Source: an uncultured Myxococcales bacterium
GTDB taxonomy: Bacteria; Myxococcota_A; UBA9042; DTJE01
Reading direction: 5' to 3'
Assembly: GCA_937975765.1 (NCBI GenBank)
Contig: CALJUR010000008.1
Location: 134,020 to 198,019 of the forward strand
Length of the DNA: 64,000 bases
The notes under the pieces were generated by a model. That model searched no databases and was not told the DNA's origin. It saw only the letters and a program-made list of their open reading frames with translations. Below, piece after piece: positions 37,113 through 45,505 of the stretch (position 1 is its first letter; each line of letters starts with the position of its first letter). The position numbers and the translations under genes are program-made.

Positions 37113-37974
37113 GTCCCGCCCCGGTTCGATCGCGGTCCTGGCAGGGGTCCTTTCGTCCTGGGCACTCGCCGGCTGCGCCTTCGACAACGGCGAACCCTGG
37201 GGCCGGGCCGAGGTCGGGCTGGTGCTTTCGTTCCACCCGTCCGCGGGCCGGTGGACGGAGGAAGGCCGCCTGAAGACGTCCGGCGACTACGCCATCGAAC
37301 TGGAGGCCCTGGACCTGCGCGTCGATGCCCTGTCGCTGGTCCTGGGACCCGGCGGCGCCGCGGTGTCCGCGGGCTTCGACCCGGCGAACCCCCCCGAGGG
37401 CTACGGCCTGTGCCACTCCGGCCACTGCCACGCGGACGACGGGCGGCTGGTCCCGTACGAGGAGATCGTCGCCGAGATGGGGCTGGCGACCGGGGAGACG
37501 ACGCGCCTGGACGTCGCCACGGCGTCCCCGGGGGTGTTCGACGTCCTGGCAGGGGAGGCCGTCGTGGCTTTCGGGACCTGTCCGGACGAGTGCCGGCTGG
37601 AGGAGGGCGCCCTGGCCCGGGTGGAGGCCGGCCTGACCGGCGTGGCGGTGCGTGGCCGGGTGTTCGACCGGCGCACCGGCGACAACCGGCGGCTGCCCGC
37701 GGAGGGCGTCCCGTTCCAGGGGGATCTGGAAGGCGAGGTGGTGCTGAAGGCGGCCGCCAGCGGGGAGGTGGGGCCGGGCGAGCCCCTGGGACTGAGGGTC
37801 GCGGCCACCCTGGACCTGACGGATCGGCTGTTCGACGGGATCGATTTTGCCGAGGGGACCCGGCCCGGCGGGGACGGGACGATGGACCTGGCAACCGTTC
37901 CGGGAGCCGAGGAGGCGGTCCTGGCAACCGTCCAGGAGAACTCGGTCCTCGAGGTGCGGGTTTCGCGGTTCTAG
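37096..37974 (+). CDS. Lipoprotein with a CHSGHCH metal-site motif
   Basis: 292 aa. The start overlaps the binding-protein gene by 17 nt. A lipobox (ALAGCAF) lies at about residue 27. A beta-rich domain begins WGRAEVGLVLSFHPSAG and contains LCHSGHCHADDG at about 105-117, a dense cluster of two Cys and three His well placed for Zn or Cu. A CPDEC pair at about 155 adds more thiols. No named family is certain. It probably accepts or delivers metal to the ABC binding protein in the periplasm, taking the place of the missing His loop (inference). Confidence 0.75.
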   Translation: MRCRTESRPGSIAVLAGVLSSWALAGCAFDNGEPWGRAEVGLVLSFHPSAGRWTEEGRLKTSGDYAIELEALDLRVDALSLVLGPGGAAVSAGFDPANPPEGYGLCHSGHCHADDGRLVPYEEIVAEMGLATGETTRLDVATASPGVFDVLAGEAVVAFGTCPDECRLEEGALARVEAGLTGVAVRGRVFDRRTGDNRRLPAEGVPFQGDLEGEVVLKAAASGEVGPGEPLGLRVAATLDLTDRLFDGIDFAEGTRPGGDGTMDLATVPGAEEAVLATVQENSVLEVRVSRF

Positions 37975-38025
37975 GACCGCGACCAAGCAAGGGCCGGCCT
38001 CGATCGGCCCCGGAGGGATGGAATC

Positions 38026-38571
38026 ATGAAACGGGTTCACGGAAAGGCTGCGTGGGGGCTGGCGGTCCTGCTGGCGGTTGCGCCGGGATGCGGGGGCGAC
38101 GGGGGGAACGACGGCGACGTCCCGGCGGACGGCACCGCCGAGACGACCGGCCTGGGCAAGTACGAGGGCGGGTGCGAGCACATGGCCGAGGGGCCGGGCC
38201 AGCCGGTCGCGGCCGTGGCATACGGGGCGGTCGGCGCGCCGGACGTGGGCGCAGGGCACACCCGGTTCGACATGGACCTGGCGTCGGTGGAGGGAGGGAA
38301 GGGGGGGGACGTCGCCTACCCCGCGGCCGAGGCCACCGACTACGTGATCGCGCTGGATGCCGACGTGCCCCTGGCGATCCTGGACGGATCCGGGGCACAG
38401 GTCGCCATCGAGGAGACGCTGCGGACGGGCCTTCCCTGCAACGGGGTGGCGGTGTTCCACACGGTGGAACTGGACGTCGGCAGCTACACGCTGAGGCTGG
38501 GGCCGACCTCGATCGCGCGGGTGTCGATGGTGATCGAGGAGGCGGCCGGGCACGTCCACGAGCACGAGTAG
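38026..38571 (+). CDS. Small lipoprotein with a C-terminal HVHEHE metal tail
   Basis: 181 aa. The lipobox AVAPGCG is followed by a Gly/Asp-rich linker and a beta-sandwich-like domain with CEHMAEGP early and LPCNGVAVFHTVEL later, a possible Cys-His metal or disulfide pair. The last residues are HVHEHE, a likely Zn/Cu-binding tail. A small hairpin, GGGCCG (37991-37996) and CGGCCC (38005-38010), lies in the short gap before it, with GGAGGG preceding the ATG. It likely belongs to the same operon as the ABC transporter (33 nt to the ATPase). Confidence 0.75.
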   Translation: MKRVHGKAAWGLAVLLAVAPGCGGDGGNDGDVPADGTAETTGLGKYEGGCEHMAEGPGQPVAAVAYGAVGAPDVGAGHTRFDMDLASVEGGKGGDVAYPAAEATDYVIALDADVPLAILDGSGAQVAIEETLRTGLPCNGVAVFHTVELDVGSYTLRLGPTSIARVSMVIEEAAGHVHEHE

Positions 38572-38604
38572 GCGGCCGGGCCGGACGCCTGCGGGGAGGG
38601 GGCC

Positions 38605-39372
38605 ATGGCTGCGAAGGAGGACCGGGTGGTCCTGGCGGCCCGGGCGCTGGAGGTCGGGTACCGGGGGCGGGCGCTGCTGCCCCCGGTGGACTTCGAGATG
38701 CGGCCGGGCCAGTTGTGGGGGCTGATCGGGCCCAACGGTGCCGGCAAGACGACGCTGCTGCGCACCCTGCTGGGATTGCAGCCGAGGGTCGCGGGCGAAC
38801 TGGAGCGGGGCGACGGCGTCCGGGTGGCGTACGTGCCCCAGCGCGAGGATGCCGGTCCGGGCGTCCCCGGGCGTGCGAAGGACGTCGTCGCGGACGGCCT
38901 GGACCGCGGCTGGTCGTTCCTGGACCCCGTCGCGCACTGGCGCCGCCGGCCCGAGGTCCGGCGGGCCCTGGCCGAGGCCGGCGCCGCTGCCTTCGCCAAC
39001 CAGCGCTTCCTGGAACTGTCCGAGGGCCAGAAGCAGAGGGTGCGGGTGGCCGGCGCCCTGGTCTCCTCCCCGGACCTGCTGGTCCTGGACGAGCCCACCA
39101 GCGCGATGGACCAGGCCGGCGAGCACGCCGTCTTCGACCTGCTGGAGGCGCTGCGGGTCTCCCGGAACCTGGCGGTGCTGGTGGTCAGCCACCACGCCCA
39201 CCTGATGCTCCAGCACGTGACGCACCTGCTGTTCGTGGACCGCGAGTGCCGCACCGTCGCGGCCGGCGCGGTGGACGAGGTCCTGTCGGACCCGTGCGTC
39301 CGCGCGCACTTCGCGGAAGGCGGCTTCGAGCATCCGCAGGCGTCCGGGGTGACGGAAGGAGGCCGGCCATGA
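38605..39372 (+). CDS. Metal ABC transporter ATP-binding protein
   Basis: 255 aa. ABC ATPase with Walker A GPNGAGKTT (42-50), signature LSEGQKQRV, Walker B LLVLDEPTSAMD and switch His in VVSHHAHLM. ZnuC/TroB-like by context with the cluster A-I binding protein and the permease that follows. Its stop overlaps the permease start by 4 nt (ATGA), so the two are translated together. It energises metal import across the inner membrane. Confidence 0.9.
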   Translation: MAAKEDRVVLAARALEVGYRGRALLPPVDFEMRPGQLWGLIGPNGAGKTTLLRTLLGLQPRVAGELERGDGVRVAYVPQREDAGPGVPGRAKDVVADGLDRGWSFLDPVAHWRRRPEVRRALAEAGAAAFANQRFLELSEGQKQRVRVAGALVSSPDLLVLDEPTSAMDQAGEHAVFDLLEALRVSRNLAVLVVSHHAHLMLQHVTHLLFVDRECRTVAAGAVDEVLSDPCVRAHFAEGGFEHPQASGVTEGGRP

Positions 39373-40295
39373 CTGCCGCGGACGCGCCGACGCTGGCGCA
39401 GTTCTTCGAGGCCTGGGACCTGTTCCGCGACCCCGCGCTGTCGGGGGCCGTGGCCGGGGCGCTGCTGGGATGGCTGGGGGTCTACGTCGTGCTGGGCCGC
39501 ATGGTCTTCCTGTCGGCGGCCCTGTCCCAGGCGGCGGGCCTGGGCGTGGCGCTGGCCTTCTGGGCGGGGGCCGCGGCCGGCACGGCGGGCGCGTCGACGG
39601 GCGCGTCCTGGCTGTCTCCCTGGCTGGGGTCGATCGGGATGACCGGCCTGGCGACCCTGCTGCTGCTGGCGGACCGCAGCCCGGGCGGCATCCGGCGCGA
39701 GGCGGCGCTGGGCTTCGCGTACCTCGCCGGAGCGGCCGGCACGCTGGCGGTGGGCACCCGCATCGCCGCCGAGGCGCACGACATCGACACCCTGCTGTTC
39801 GGGTCCGCCGTGGCCGTCGTGCCCGGGGATTTCCGCCTTCTCCTGGCGGTCGCCGCGGGCCTGCTGCTGCTGCACGCGTGGACCGTGCGGGGGATGGCGC
39901 AGGCCGCCTTCTCGTCCGAGGCGGCTCGGGTGCGTGGCCTGCCCGTCGGCCTGCTGCGGATCCTGCTGTTCGGGTCCCTGGCCGTGGCGATCTCGGTCTG
40001 CACCCGGGTGATCGGCGCGCTGCCGGTCTTCGCGTTGTCCGTCCTGCCCGCCGTCGCGGCCACCCGGCTCGCGCCTTCGGTGCGCGGGGCGCTGCTGCTG
40101 GCGACGGTCTTCGGCGCCCTGTCCGGGTTCGCCGGGTACGTGGTGGCCTTCCTGTACAGCCTGCCCGTCGGGGCTTCGCAGACGCTGCTGGCGGCCGTCC
40201 TCGTGGCGGCGGCCTTCCTGGCCGGTCTCCCGGCGTCTCTCAGGATGCGCGCGGCCCGCTACCGGCGCGGGATTGCGGGCCCCGGCACGCCTTGA
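39369..40295 (+). CDS. Metal ABC transporter permease
   Basis: 308 aa. About eight or nine membrane helices. Family ABC-3 (ZnuB/TroC), with the conserved LGRMVFLSAALSQAAGLGVA region early and RVIGALPVFALSVLPAVAATR late. It is the final gene of the operon and overlaps the ATPase gene. The long loop in the first third is Ala/Gly/Trp-rich and looks like a variable insert. Confidence 0.9.
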   Translation: MTAADAPTLAQFFEAWDLFRDPALSGAVAGALLGWLGVYVVLGRMVFLSAALSQAAGLGVALAFWAGAAAGTAGASTGASWLSPWLGSIGMTGLATLLLLADRSPGGIRREAALGFAYLAGAAGTLAVGTRIAAEAHDIDTLLFGSAVAVVPGDFRLLLAVAAGLLLLHAWTVRGMAQAAFSSEAARVRGLPVGLLRILLFGSLAVAISVCTRVIGALPVFALSVLPAVAATRLAPSVRGALLLATVFGALSGFAGYVVAFLYSLPVGASQTLLAAVLVAAAFLAGLPASLRMRAARYRRGIAGPGTP

Positions 40296-40320
40296 CACAC
40301 GGGCCCGGATGGGCTAGCGT
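40292..40320 (+). promoter_or_regulatory. Predicted bactofilin operon promoter
   Basis: TTGACA (40292-40297), a 17-nt spacer, TAGCGT (40315-40320). The -35 overlaps the stop of the permease gene. The start near 40327 leaves about 19 nt with GGAGG before the ATG. Confidence 0.55.
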
Positions 40321-40345
40321 CCCCGCGGTCGATCGGGAGGGTTCG

Positions 40346-40705
40346 ATGGCGAACGACGGCACCGCCGTCATCGGCAAGGCGATTACCGTCCGCGGCGAGA
40401 TCGAAGGCTCCGAGGACCTTCGCGTCGAGGGCGTGGTGGAAGGGAACGTGCGGCTCCAGGCCGCCCTGGTCGTCGGCGAGGGCGGCACCCTGAAGGGCGA
40501 GGCCAAGGTCGCGGTGCTGACGGTGGAGGGCCGCTTCGACGGCCAGGCCGCCTGCGACGAGGTCGCGCACCTGCTGCCCGGCTGCGACGCGACCGGCACG
40601 ATCGCGTCCCCGCGCGTCGTCATCGAGGACGGCGCGGTCTTCACCGGCACGCTGGACATGGACGTCGGCCCCCGGCCGGCGACGGGCGAGGTCCGCCATG
40701 GCTGA
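40346..40705 (+). CDS. Bactofilin 1
   Basis: 119 aa. DUF583/bactofilin beta-helix: TAVIGKAITVRGEIEGSEDLRVEGVVEGNV followed by 6-residue-spaced valines and glycines. Bactofilins polymerise without nucleotide into cytoskeletal filaments. Short N- and C-terminal tails suggest a plain filament former. It overlaps the next bactofilin by 8 nt. Confidence 0.9.
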   Translation: MANDGTAVIGKAITVRGEIEGSEDLRVEGVVEGNVRLQAALVVGEGGTLKGEAKVAVLTVEGRFDGQAACDEVAHLLPGCDATGTIASPRVVIEDGAVFTGTLDMDVGPRPATGEVRHG

Positions 40706-41021
40706 GACGACGATCGGACCGCGCACGCGGATCCAGGGCCGGGTGACCGGCCGCGACGTCCTGGTGGTCGACGGCGAGATCCACGGGACGGTCGAGATGG
40801 ACGCCCCGATCCGGGTCCAGCACGAAGGGCGCCTGGAGGCCGAGGTGCAGGGTCCGGAAGTGGCCATCGGCGGGACGATCACGGGCCACGTGGTCGGCCT
40901 GAAGAAGGTCGAGATCCTGCCGGGTGCGAAGATGATCGGCGACGTTCGCACGCCCCGCATCCTGATCTCGGACGGGGCGGTGTTCCGCGGCCGCGTGGAC
41001 ATGGACGTCGGGGAGGGCTGA
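40698..41021 (+). CDS. Bactofilin 2
   Basis: 107 aa. The core only: TTIGPRTRIQGRVTGRDVLVVDGEIHGTVEM, then regular beta-helix turns to a VFRGRVDMDVG ending similar to bactofilin 1 (VFTGTLDMDVG). The start overlaps the first gene and the stop is 3 nt before the third, so all three are translated in series. It may copolymerise with its neighbours. Confidence 0.9.
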   Translation: MAETTIGPRTRIQGRVTGRDVLVVDGEIHGTVEMDAPIRVQHEGRLEAEVQGPEVAIGGTITGHVVGLKKVEILPGAKMIGDVRTPRILISDGAVFRGRVDMDVGEG

Positions 41022-41024
41022 CGG

Positions 41025-41597
41025 ATGGCGGACGACCAGGGGACTCGCACGGAGATCGGCCCGGACACCGTCGTGACCGGCGATGTCCAGGCCGACGAGG
41101 ACGTGGTGGTGTTCGGCCGGATCGACGGGACGGTGGCGTCGACGACGGCCGTGATCGTGGAGGAAGGCGGGCAGGTGGGCCCGCGGGTGCAGGCCCCCAC
41201 GGTCATCGTGGCGGGCTGGGCCGCCGGTGACGTGGTCGGCAACGAGCGCGTCGAGATCACCGAGACCGGTCGCGTCGCCGGCAGCGTGTATGCCCCGCGG
41301 CTGGTGCTGCTGGAGGGCGGCGCGATCCGCGGCCGCGTCGTGATGGACGGCACCCGTCCCGAGTCCGCCCCGGAGAACGTTCCGGTCGCCCGTGCGACGG
41401 CCACCCGGACCGCCGCGTCGGCCCCCGCGACCGCCCGTCGTCCTGCCGCGGCCTCGGTGCGCGCCGCCCGCGAACCGGTGTCCGCCAGCCGCGCCCGGGC
41501 CGCTGCCGCGAACACCGCCCCGGCCGCGCCGGCGCACGCCGTTGCCGGCTCGGTCCAACTGGACCTTGGCGAGGAGATCGCGCCGAAGGACGCCTGA
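41025..41597 (+). CDS. Bactofilin 3 with Ala/Arg-rich C-terminal tail
   Basis: 190 aa. The bactofilin core (TEIGPDTVVTGDVQADEDVVV, ending about residue 110) is followed by an 80-residue disordered tail rich in Ala, Arg, Thr and Pro. The tail is basic, unlike the short ends of the other two bactofilins, and could anchor the filament to DNA, a ParB-type protein or the membrane. In Myxococcus three bactofilins (BacN, BacO, BacP) also lie together, so this may be the equivalent locus (inference); parABC-padC is not seen here. Confidence 0.88.
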   Translation: MADDQGTRTEIGPDTVVTGDVQADEDVVVFGRIDGTVASTTAVIVEEGGQVGPRVQAPTVIVAGWAAGDVVGNERVEITETGRVAGSVYAPRLVLLEGGAIRGRVVMDGTRPESAPENVPVARATATRTAASAPATARRPAAASVRAAREPVSASRARAAAANTAPAAPAHAVAGSVQLDLGEEIAPKDA

Positions 41598-41641
41598 ACC
41601 CGGCGGATCCCTGCCGGCCGCTCCCCGGCCTGGAGGAGAGG

Positions 41642-42646
41642 ATGGGCCGCCCCGGAACGGGAAAGCCTCTCTCGGTCGCACGTCCCCCGACTCCCGACCA
41701 GTCCTGGATGGTCCCCGCTCGCGACGGGACGCACCTGTACGTCGAGGCCTACGGAGACCCCGCCGCGCCGCCGCTGGTGATGACCGACGGCCTGGGCTGC
41801 AACGGGTCCTTCTTCGCGTACGTGATCCCGCACTTCCTTGAGGTCGTGCGGGTCATCCGCTGGAACTACCGCGCGCACGGCCGGTCCGAGGTCCCCGACG
41901 ACCCGGCCCGGATGACCGTCGCCGACTGCGTCGAGGACCTGTTCGAGGTGTGCGACGCCCTGGGGATCGACCGCGCGGTGCACCTGGGCTACAGCATGGG
42001 AGTCGAGGTCGTGCTGGACGCCGCGCACGCCCGTCCCGGGCGGATGCACGCGATGGTGCTGGCGTGCGGCTCGCCCGGGCGCCTGCCGGACACCTTCCAC
42101 AGCAACACATGGGCGCGGTCGATCCTGCCCGTCTTCTACCTGCTGGCCACCCGGTACAAGGGCCCGATGATGCGGCTGATGCACCGGGTCGTGCCGACGC
42201 ACCTGATGTACCTGCTGTCCAGCCTGACCGAGTTCGACGGGCGCCTGGTGGGCTGGCCCGACATGCAGCCCTACCTGGACCACATCACGTCGCTGGACCT
42301 GGAGGCCGGCGCGAACCTCCTGGCCTCCGCCGCCGAGCACGACACCCGCCCCTTCCTGAAGGACATCCGGGTTCCTGCACTGGTCGTGGGCGCCCGGCGC
42401 GACCGCTTCGCGCCGTTCTACCTGTCCGAGGAGATGTACCAGGCGCTGCCCGACGCGGAAATGTTCGCGGTCCAGGGTGCCACCCACTCCCTGATGCTGG
42501 AACAGCCCGACCTGTTCAACCTGGGCGTCGAGGACTACCTGCGTCGTCGCGGATTGCTGCTGGCGCCGCGTTCAGGTTCGCCGGGAGCGGCCCGCGGGCC
42601 GGGCGCGAGGGGGCGTCGGGCCGTCAGGCGACCGTCCGGCGCTTGA
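41642..42646 (+). CDS. Alpha/beta hydrolase
   Basis: 334 aa. Alpha/beta hydrolase fold with oxyanion region DGLGCNGSFFAYVIPHF, nucleophile Ser118 in GYSMG, an acid in ARRDRFAP and the catalytic His in ATHSLML. Close to fluoroacetate-dehalogenase or lipase-like esterases in general shape; substrate unknown. The last 40 residues are low-complexity Arg/Gly. The 3' end overlaps by 23 bp with the convergent FHA gene, so the two 3' ends share sequence. Confidence 0.85.
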   Translation: MGRPGTGKPLSVARPPTPDQSWMVPARDGTHLYVEAYGDPAAPPLVMTDGLGCNGSFFAYVIPHFLEVVRVIRWNYRAHGRSEVPDDPARMTVADCVEDLFEVCDALGIDRAVHLGYSMGVEVVLDAAHARPGRMHAMVLACGSPGRLPDTFHSNTWARSILPVFYLLATRYKGPMMRLMHRVVPTHLMYLLSSLTEFDGRLVGWPDMQPYLDHITSLDLEAGANLLASAAEHDTRPFLKDIRVPALVVGARRDRFAPFYLSEEMYQALPDAEMFAVQGATHSLMLEQPDLFNLGVEDYLRRRGLLLAPRSGSPGAARGPGARGRRAVRRPSGA

Positions 42647-43397
42647 ACTGGAACAGGTGGTGGCCCAGCAGGACGAAGTCGCCTTCCTCCAGCGCCACGC
42701 GACCGCGGATCCGCAGGAAGCAGCCGTTCGTGCTGCCCAGATCCTTCAGCAGGCAGCCCGCGCCCGACGATGCGAACGCGGCGTGCCGGGACGACACGAA
42801 GGGGTCGTCCGGCAGCAGGATGTCGCCGCTGTTGCGGCCCAGGGTGGTTTCCGGCGAGCGCAGCAGGTGCGCCTGCAGGATCGCGTCGCCCGGGCCCAGC
42901 CGCAGCAGGCGTCCGAACCAGTCGCCGGCCATGCCGAGCGAGCCCAGCCACGCGGCGCCGTCGGTGGACGGCTGCGGCCGCGGGATCGCCAGTTGCACCT
43001 GGAACAGCGCGTGGCCGATGCGGACCTGGTCGCCGTCCGCCAGGGCGCGCTGGCCGGTGACGCGGACGAAGGTGCCGTGACGGGTTCCCAGGTCCTCCAG
43101 GAACACCACGTCGCGTCCCACGTCCAGCGTGGCGTGCTGGTCCGCGACACGCGGGTCGTCCGCGATGACGACCTCGGGGCCCGACCGGCCCACGTGGTTC
43201 ACGCCGTCGATCAGCGGGATCTCGGGGCCGGTGCCGCCGTCCGTGCGGATCGTGATCAGGCTGCACGTCCCCTGGCGGGAGGAGGCTGCCGGGCGCGGCT
43301 TGAAGCCCTTCATCGACTGTTCCAGGGGCTTGCCGCAGTTCAGGCAGTAGGTGAAGATCTCCTCGTTCTCGGTGCCGCAGTGTACGCAGCGGATCAT
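42624..43397 (-). CDS. Zinc-ribbon protein with two FHA domains (paralogue)
   Basis: 257 aa. The zinc ribbon CVHCGTENEEIFTYCLNCG covers residues 4-22. The first FHA domain, at about 55-140, has HVGRSGPEVVIAD and GTRHGTFV. The second, at about 165-255, has TLGRNSGDILLPD, SSRHAAF and GSTNGCFL. Same plan as the protein at 22401-23252. It diverges from the zinc-ribbon kinase over 136 nt of overlapping promoters, which makes a kinase-substrate pair likely (inference). Confidence 0.88.
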   Translation of the reverse strand: MIRCVHCGTENEEIFTYCLNCGKPLEQSMKGFKPRPAASSRQGTCSLITIRTDGGTGPEIPLIDGVNHVGRSGPEVVIADDPRVADQHATLDVGRDVVFLEDLGTRHGTFVRVTGQRALADGDQVRIGHALFQVQLAIPRPQPSTDGAAWLGSLGMAGDWFGRLLRLGPGDAILQAHLLRSPETTLGRNSGDILLPDDPFVSSRHAAFASSGAGCLLKDLGSTNGCFLRIRGRVALEEGDFVLLGHHLFQFKRRTVA

Positions 43398-43477
43398 CTT
43401 CCCCCCTCGGGTTTCCCCCGCGCGGCGCCGGGCGTTCCGCAATGGTGCGCGGAAGTTCCGCGATGGCCGCCGGGACC

Positions 43478-43506
43478 TTGCGAATCCTATCATCGCACTC
43501 TAGAAT
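43478..43506 (+). promoter_or_regulatory. Predicted promoter of the zinc-ribbon kinase
   Basis: TTGCGA (43478-43483), a 17-nt spacer, TAGAAT (43501-43506). A nearly perfect -10. The start near 43513 leaves about 21 nt to the TTG start, with GGAG at 43522-43525. Confidence 0.6.
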
Positions 43507-43512
43507 CGTAAA
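43484..43512 (-). promoter_or_regulatory. Predicted divergent promoter of the FHA gene
   Basis: On the minus strand TTTACG (43512-43507), a 17-nt spacer, TAGGAT (43489-43484). It overlaps the kinase promoter almost completely, so the two may compete for polymerase. Confidence 0.4.
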
Positions 43513-43533
43513 GACCGTCGCGGAGTCGCGTTC

Positions 43534-44787
43534 TTGTCGGCTTGCCCATCCTGCTCGCAACCGGCACCCGAAGGCAGTCGCTTCTGCCCGTTCTGCGGGG
43601 GGAAGCTGACGGAACTGGTCAGGAAGCCCCAGGACCCGCTGATCGGCAAGACGATCGACAACAAGTACATCATCAAGGAGCGCATCGGCACCGGCGCGAT
43701 GGGCAGCATCTACAAGGCCGAGCACCGCGCCCTGTCCAAGCAGATCGCCCTGAAGGTGCTGCACCGCCACCTGCTGATGGAGGAGAGCCACGTCAAGCGG
43801 TTCCACCGCGAGGCCAAGGCCGCCTCCCGCCTGAACCACCCGAACGCCATCGCCATGCTGGACTTCGGCCAGACCGAGGACGGCCTGTCCTACATCGCCA
43901 TGGAGTTCCTGCCCGGGCGCGACCTGTGCCGCATCCTGTTCGAGGAGGGGCACCTGTCGGTGGAACGGACCGTGCGGATCTCGGCGCAGATCCTGGACGC
44001 GCTGGACGAGGCGCACGCGGCCGGCGTCATCCACCGCGACCTGAAGCCCGAGAACATCATGATCGAGCCGTTGCGCAGCAACCCGGACTTCGTGAAGGTG
44101 CTGGACTTCGGCATCGCGAAGATCCGCAACTTCTCGGGCGGCGAGAACTCCTCCTTCAAGACCGCGACCGGCATGGTGTTCGGCACGCCGGAGTACATGT
44201 CGCCGGAACAGATCCGCGGCGAGGAACTGGACGGCCGCTCGGACCTCTACAGCCTGGGCGTGCTGATGTACCAGATGCTGACCGGGGAATTGCCCTTCAC
44301 CGGCGACTCGGTGCTGGAGGTCGCGACCGCGCACCTGACGCAGCCCCCGGTCCCGCTGGAGGAGAAGGTGCCCGGGATTCTTCCCGGCGTGGCGGCGGTG
44401 GTCGCGCGGCTGATGCAGAAGAAGCGCGACGATCGCTTCCCGAACGCCGGCGATGCGCGCGCGGCCCTGGTGAACGCCTGGGAGACCGCGGCGCGGGCGG
44501 CGGCCGAGGCGAAACTGGTCGCCGGCAAGCGGGCGGCGGAGGCCCCCGAGGAGGACGCCTCCGAGGCGCGGACGCGCGTGGTCGACCTGCCGCCCGAGTC
44601 GCGCGTGGGGCCGACGTCGCGCGCCTCCACCGACGATGTCGGCCGGCGCATGCCGATGTTCACGACCGAGGTCAACCCGGCCGACGCGATGCGGCACCGC
44701 GGCTGGAAGCTGGCCCTGTTCCTGGGGCTGGCGGTGCTGGCCGTGGCGGGCATCGCGGCCTGGTTCTGGATGCAGCATGGGCAGTAG
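43534..44787 (+). CDS. Ser/Thr kinase with N-terminal zinc ribbon and C-terminal membrane anchor
   Basis: 417 aa, TTG start. The zinc ribbon CPSCSQPAP...FCPFCG covers residues 4-22. The kinase domain, at about 43-310, has GTGAMGSIY, Lys in ALKVLH, HRDLKPEN (167-174) and DFG at 191. An Ala/Glu-rich juxtamembrane segment with Thr residues leads to one membrane helix at about 389-413 and a tail of a few residues, so this kinase is anchored with almost nothing outside. It overlaps the CYTH gene by 11 nt. The TTG start is fixed by the zinc ribbon and the ribosome binding site. Confidence 0.9.
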   Translation: MSACPSCSQPAPEGSRFCPFCGGKLTELVRKPQDPLIGKTIDNKYIIKERIGTGAMGSIYKAEHRALSKQIALKVLHRHLLMEESHVKRFHREAKAASRLNHPNAIAMLDFGQTEDGLSYIAMEFLPGRDLCRILFEEGHLSVERTVRISAQILDALDEAHAAGVIHRDLKPENIMIEPLRSNPDFVKVLDFGIAKIRNFSGGENSSFKTATGMVFGTPEYMSPEQIRGEELDGRSDLYSLGVLMYQMLTGELPFTGDSVLEVATAHLTQPPVPLEEKVPGILPGVAAVVARLMQKKRDDRFPNAGDARAALVNAWETAARAAAEAKLVAGKRAAEAPEEDASEARTRVVDLPPESRVGPTSRASTDDVGRRMPMFTTEVNPADAMRHRGWKLALFLGLAVLAVAGIAAWFWMQHGQ

Positions 44788-45505
44788 TCCCTCGACGGCG
44801 CGCCGCAATCCCTGCAAGGGCCACGCGAAGAAGCCCACCTCCGTCGGGATCGAGTGCGAGGTGAAACTGGAGGTCGCCTCGCGCCGGGACCTGCTGGCCT
44901 TCCTGGCGGTGCTGCCGGCCCCCCGGCGCTGGGGCATGCAGTTGAACTGCTACCTGGACACGCCTGGCAGCCTGCTGCGGGTGCAGGGCATCAGCCTGCG
45001 CGTGCGCGTCACGCCCGACCACGCCCGGCTGACCCTGAAGTCCAGGCGCGGACGCGAGGGGGCGACCTTCCGCACCGAGGAGACCGAGGTCGAGGTCGAA
45101 CGCGACGCGGCCATCGCCTGGATCTGCCACGGCCAGGCGTTCGACCTGGCCCGCATCGACGGGTTCGAGGAGGTCGCCCGGCTGGTCCGGGGCCAGGTGC
45201 TGGCGGTCAACAACTGGTCCCTGACGCGGCGGGCCATCTGCGACACCGACGACGGCATCACGGTCGAGGTCGACGAGACGGTCTTCCCGGACGGGCACCG
45301 CGACTTCGAGATCGAGGCCGAGGATCCCGACCCCGACAAGGCACTGCGGGTCATCCAGGCGTTCGCCGCGCTGGCGGGCGTCGCGCTGTGCCCGCAGTCG
45401 ATGACCAAGCACGCCCGGGCCGACCGGCACCGGGGCAACCGGCGGCTGCCGATCCCCGAGGGCGACCCCTGGGGACCCATGCCGGACGGGCTGGACGAGA
45501 CGTGA
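44777..45505 (+). CDS. CYTH-domain protein
   Basis: 242 aa. The CYTH signature is IECEVKLEV, the ExExK triphosphate-binding start. Basic and acidic strands lining the tunnel follow (RVRVTPDHARLTLKSRRG, FRTEETEVEVE, DDGITVEVDETVFPDG, DFEIEAEDPD). CYTH enzymes act on triphosphates (thiamine triphosphatase, adenylate cyclase, tripolyphosphatase). No CHAD domain is attached. It overlaps the kinase gene and, by 4 nt, the DUF2723 gene. Confidence 0.88.
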   Translation: MGSSPSTARRNPCKGHAKKPTSVGIECEVKLEVASRRDLLAFLAVLPAPRRWGMQLNCYLDTPGSLLRVQGISLRVRVTPDHARLTLKSRRGREGATFRTEETEVEVERDAAIAWICHGQAFDLARIDGFEEVARLVRGQVLAVNNWSLTRRAICDTDDGITVEVDETVFPDGHRDFEIEAEDPDPDKALRVIQAFAALAGVALCPQSMTKHARADRHRGNRRLPIPEGDPWGPMPDGLDET

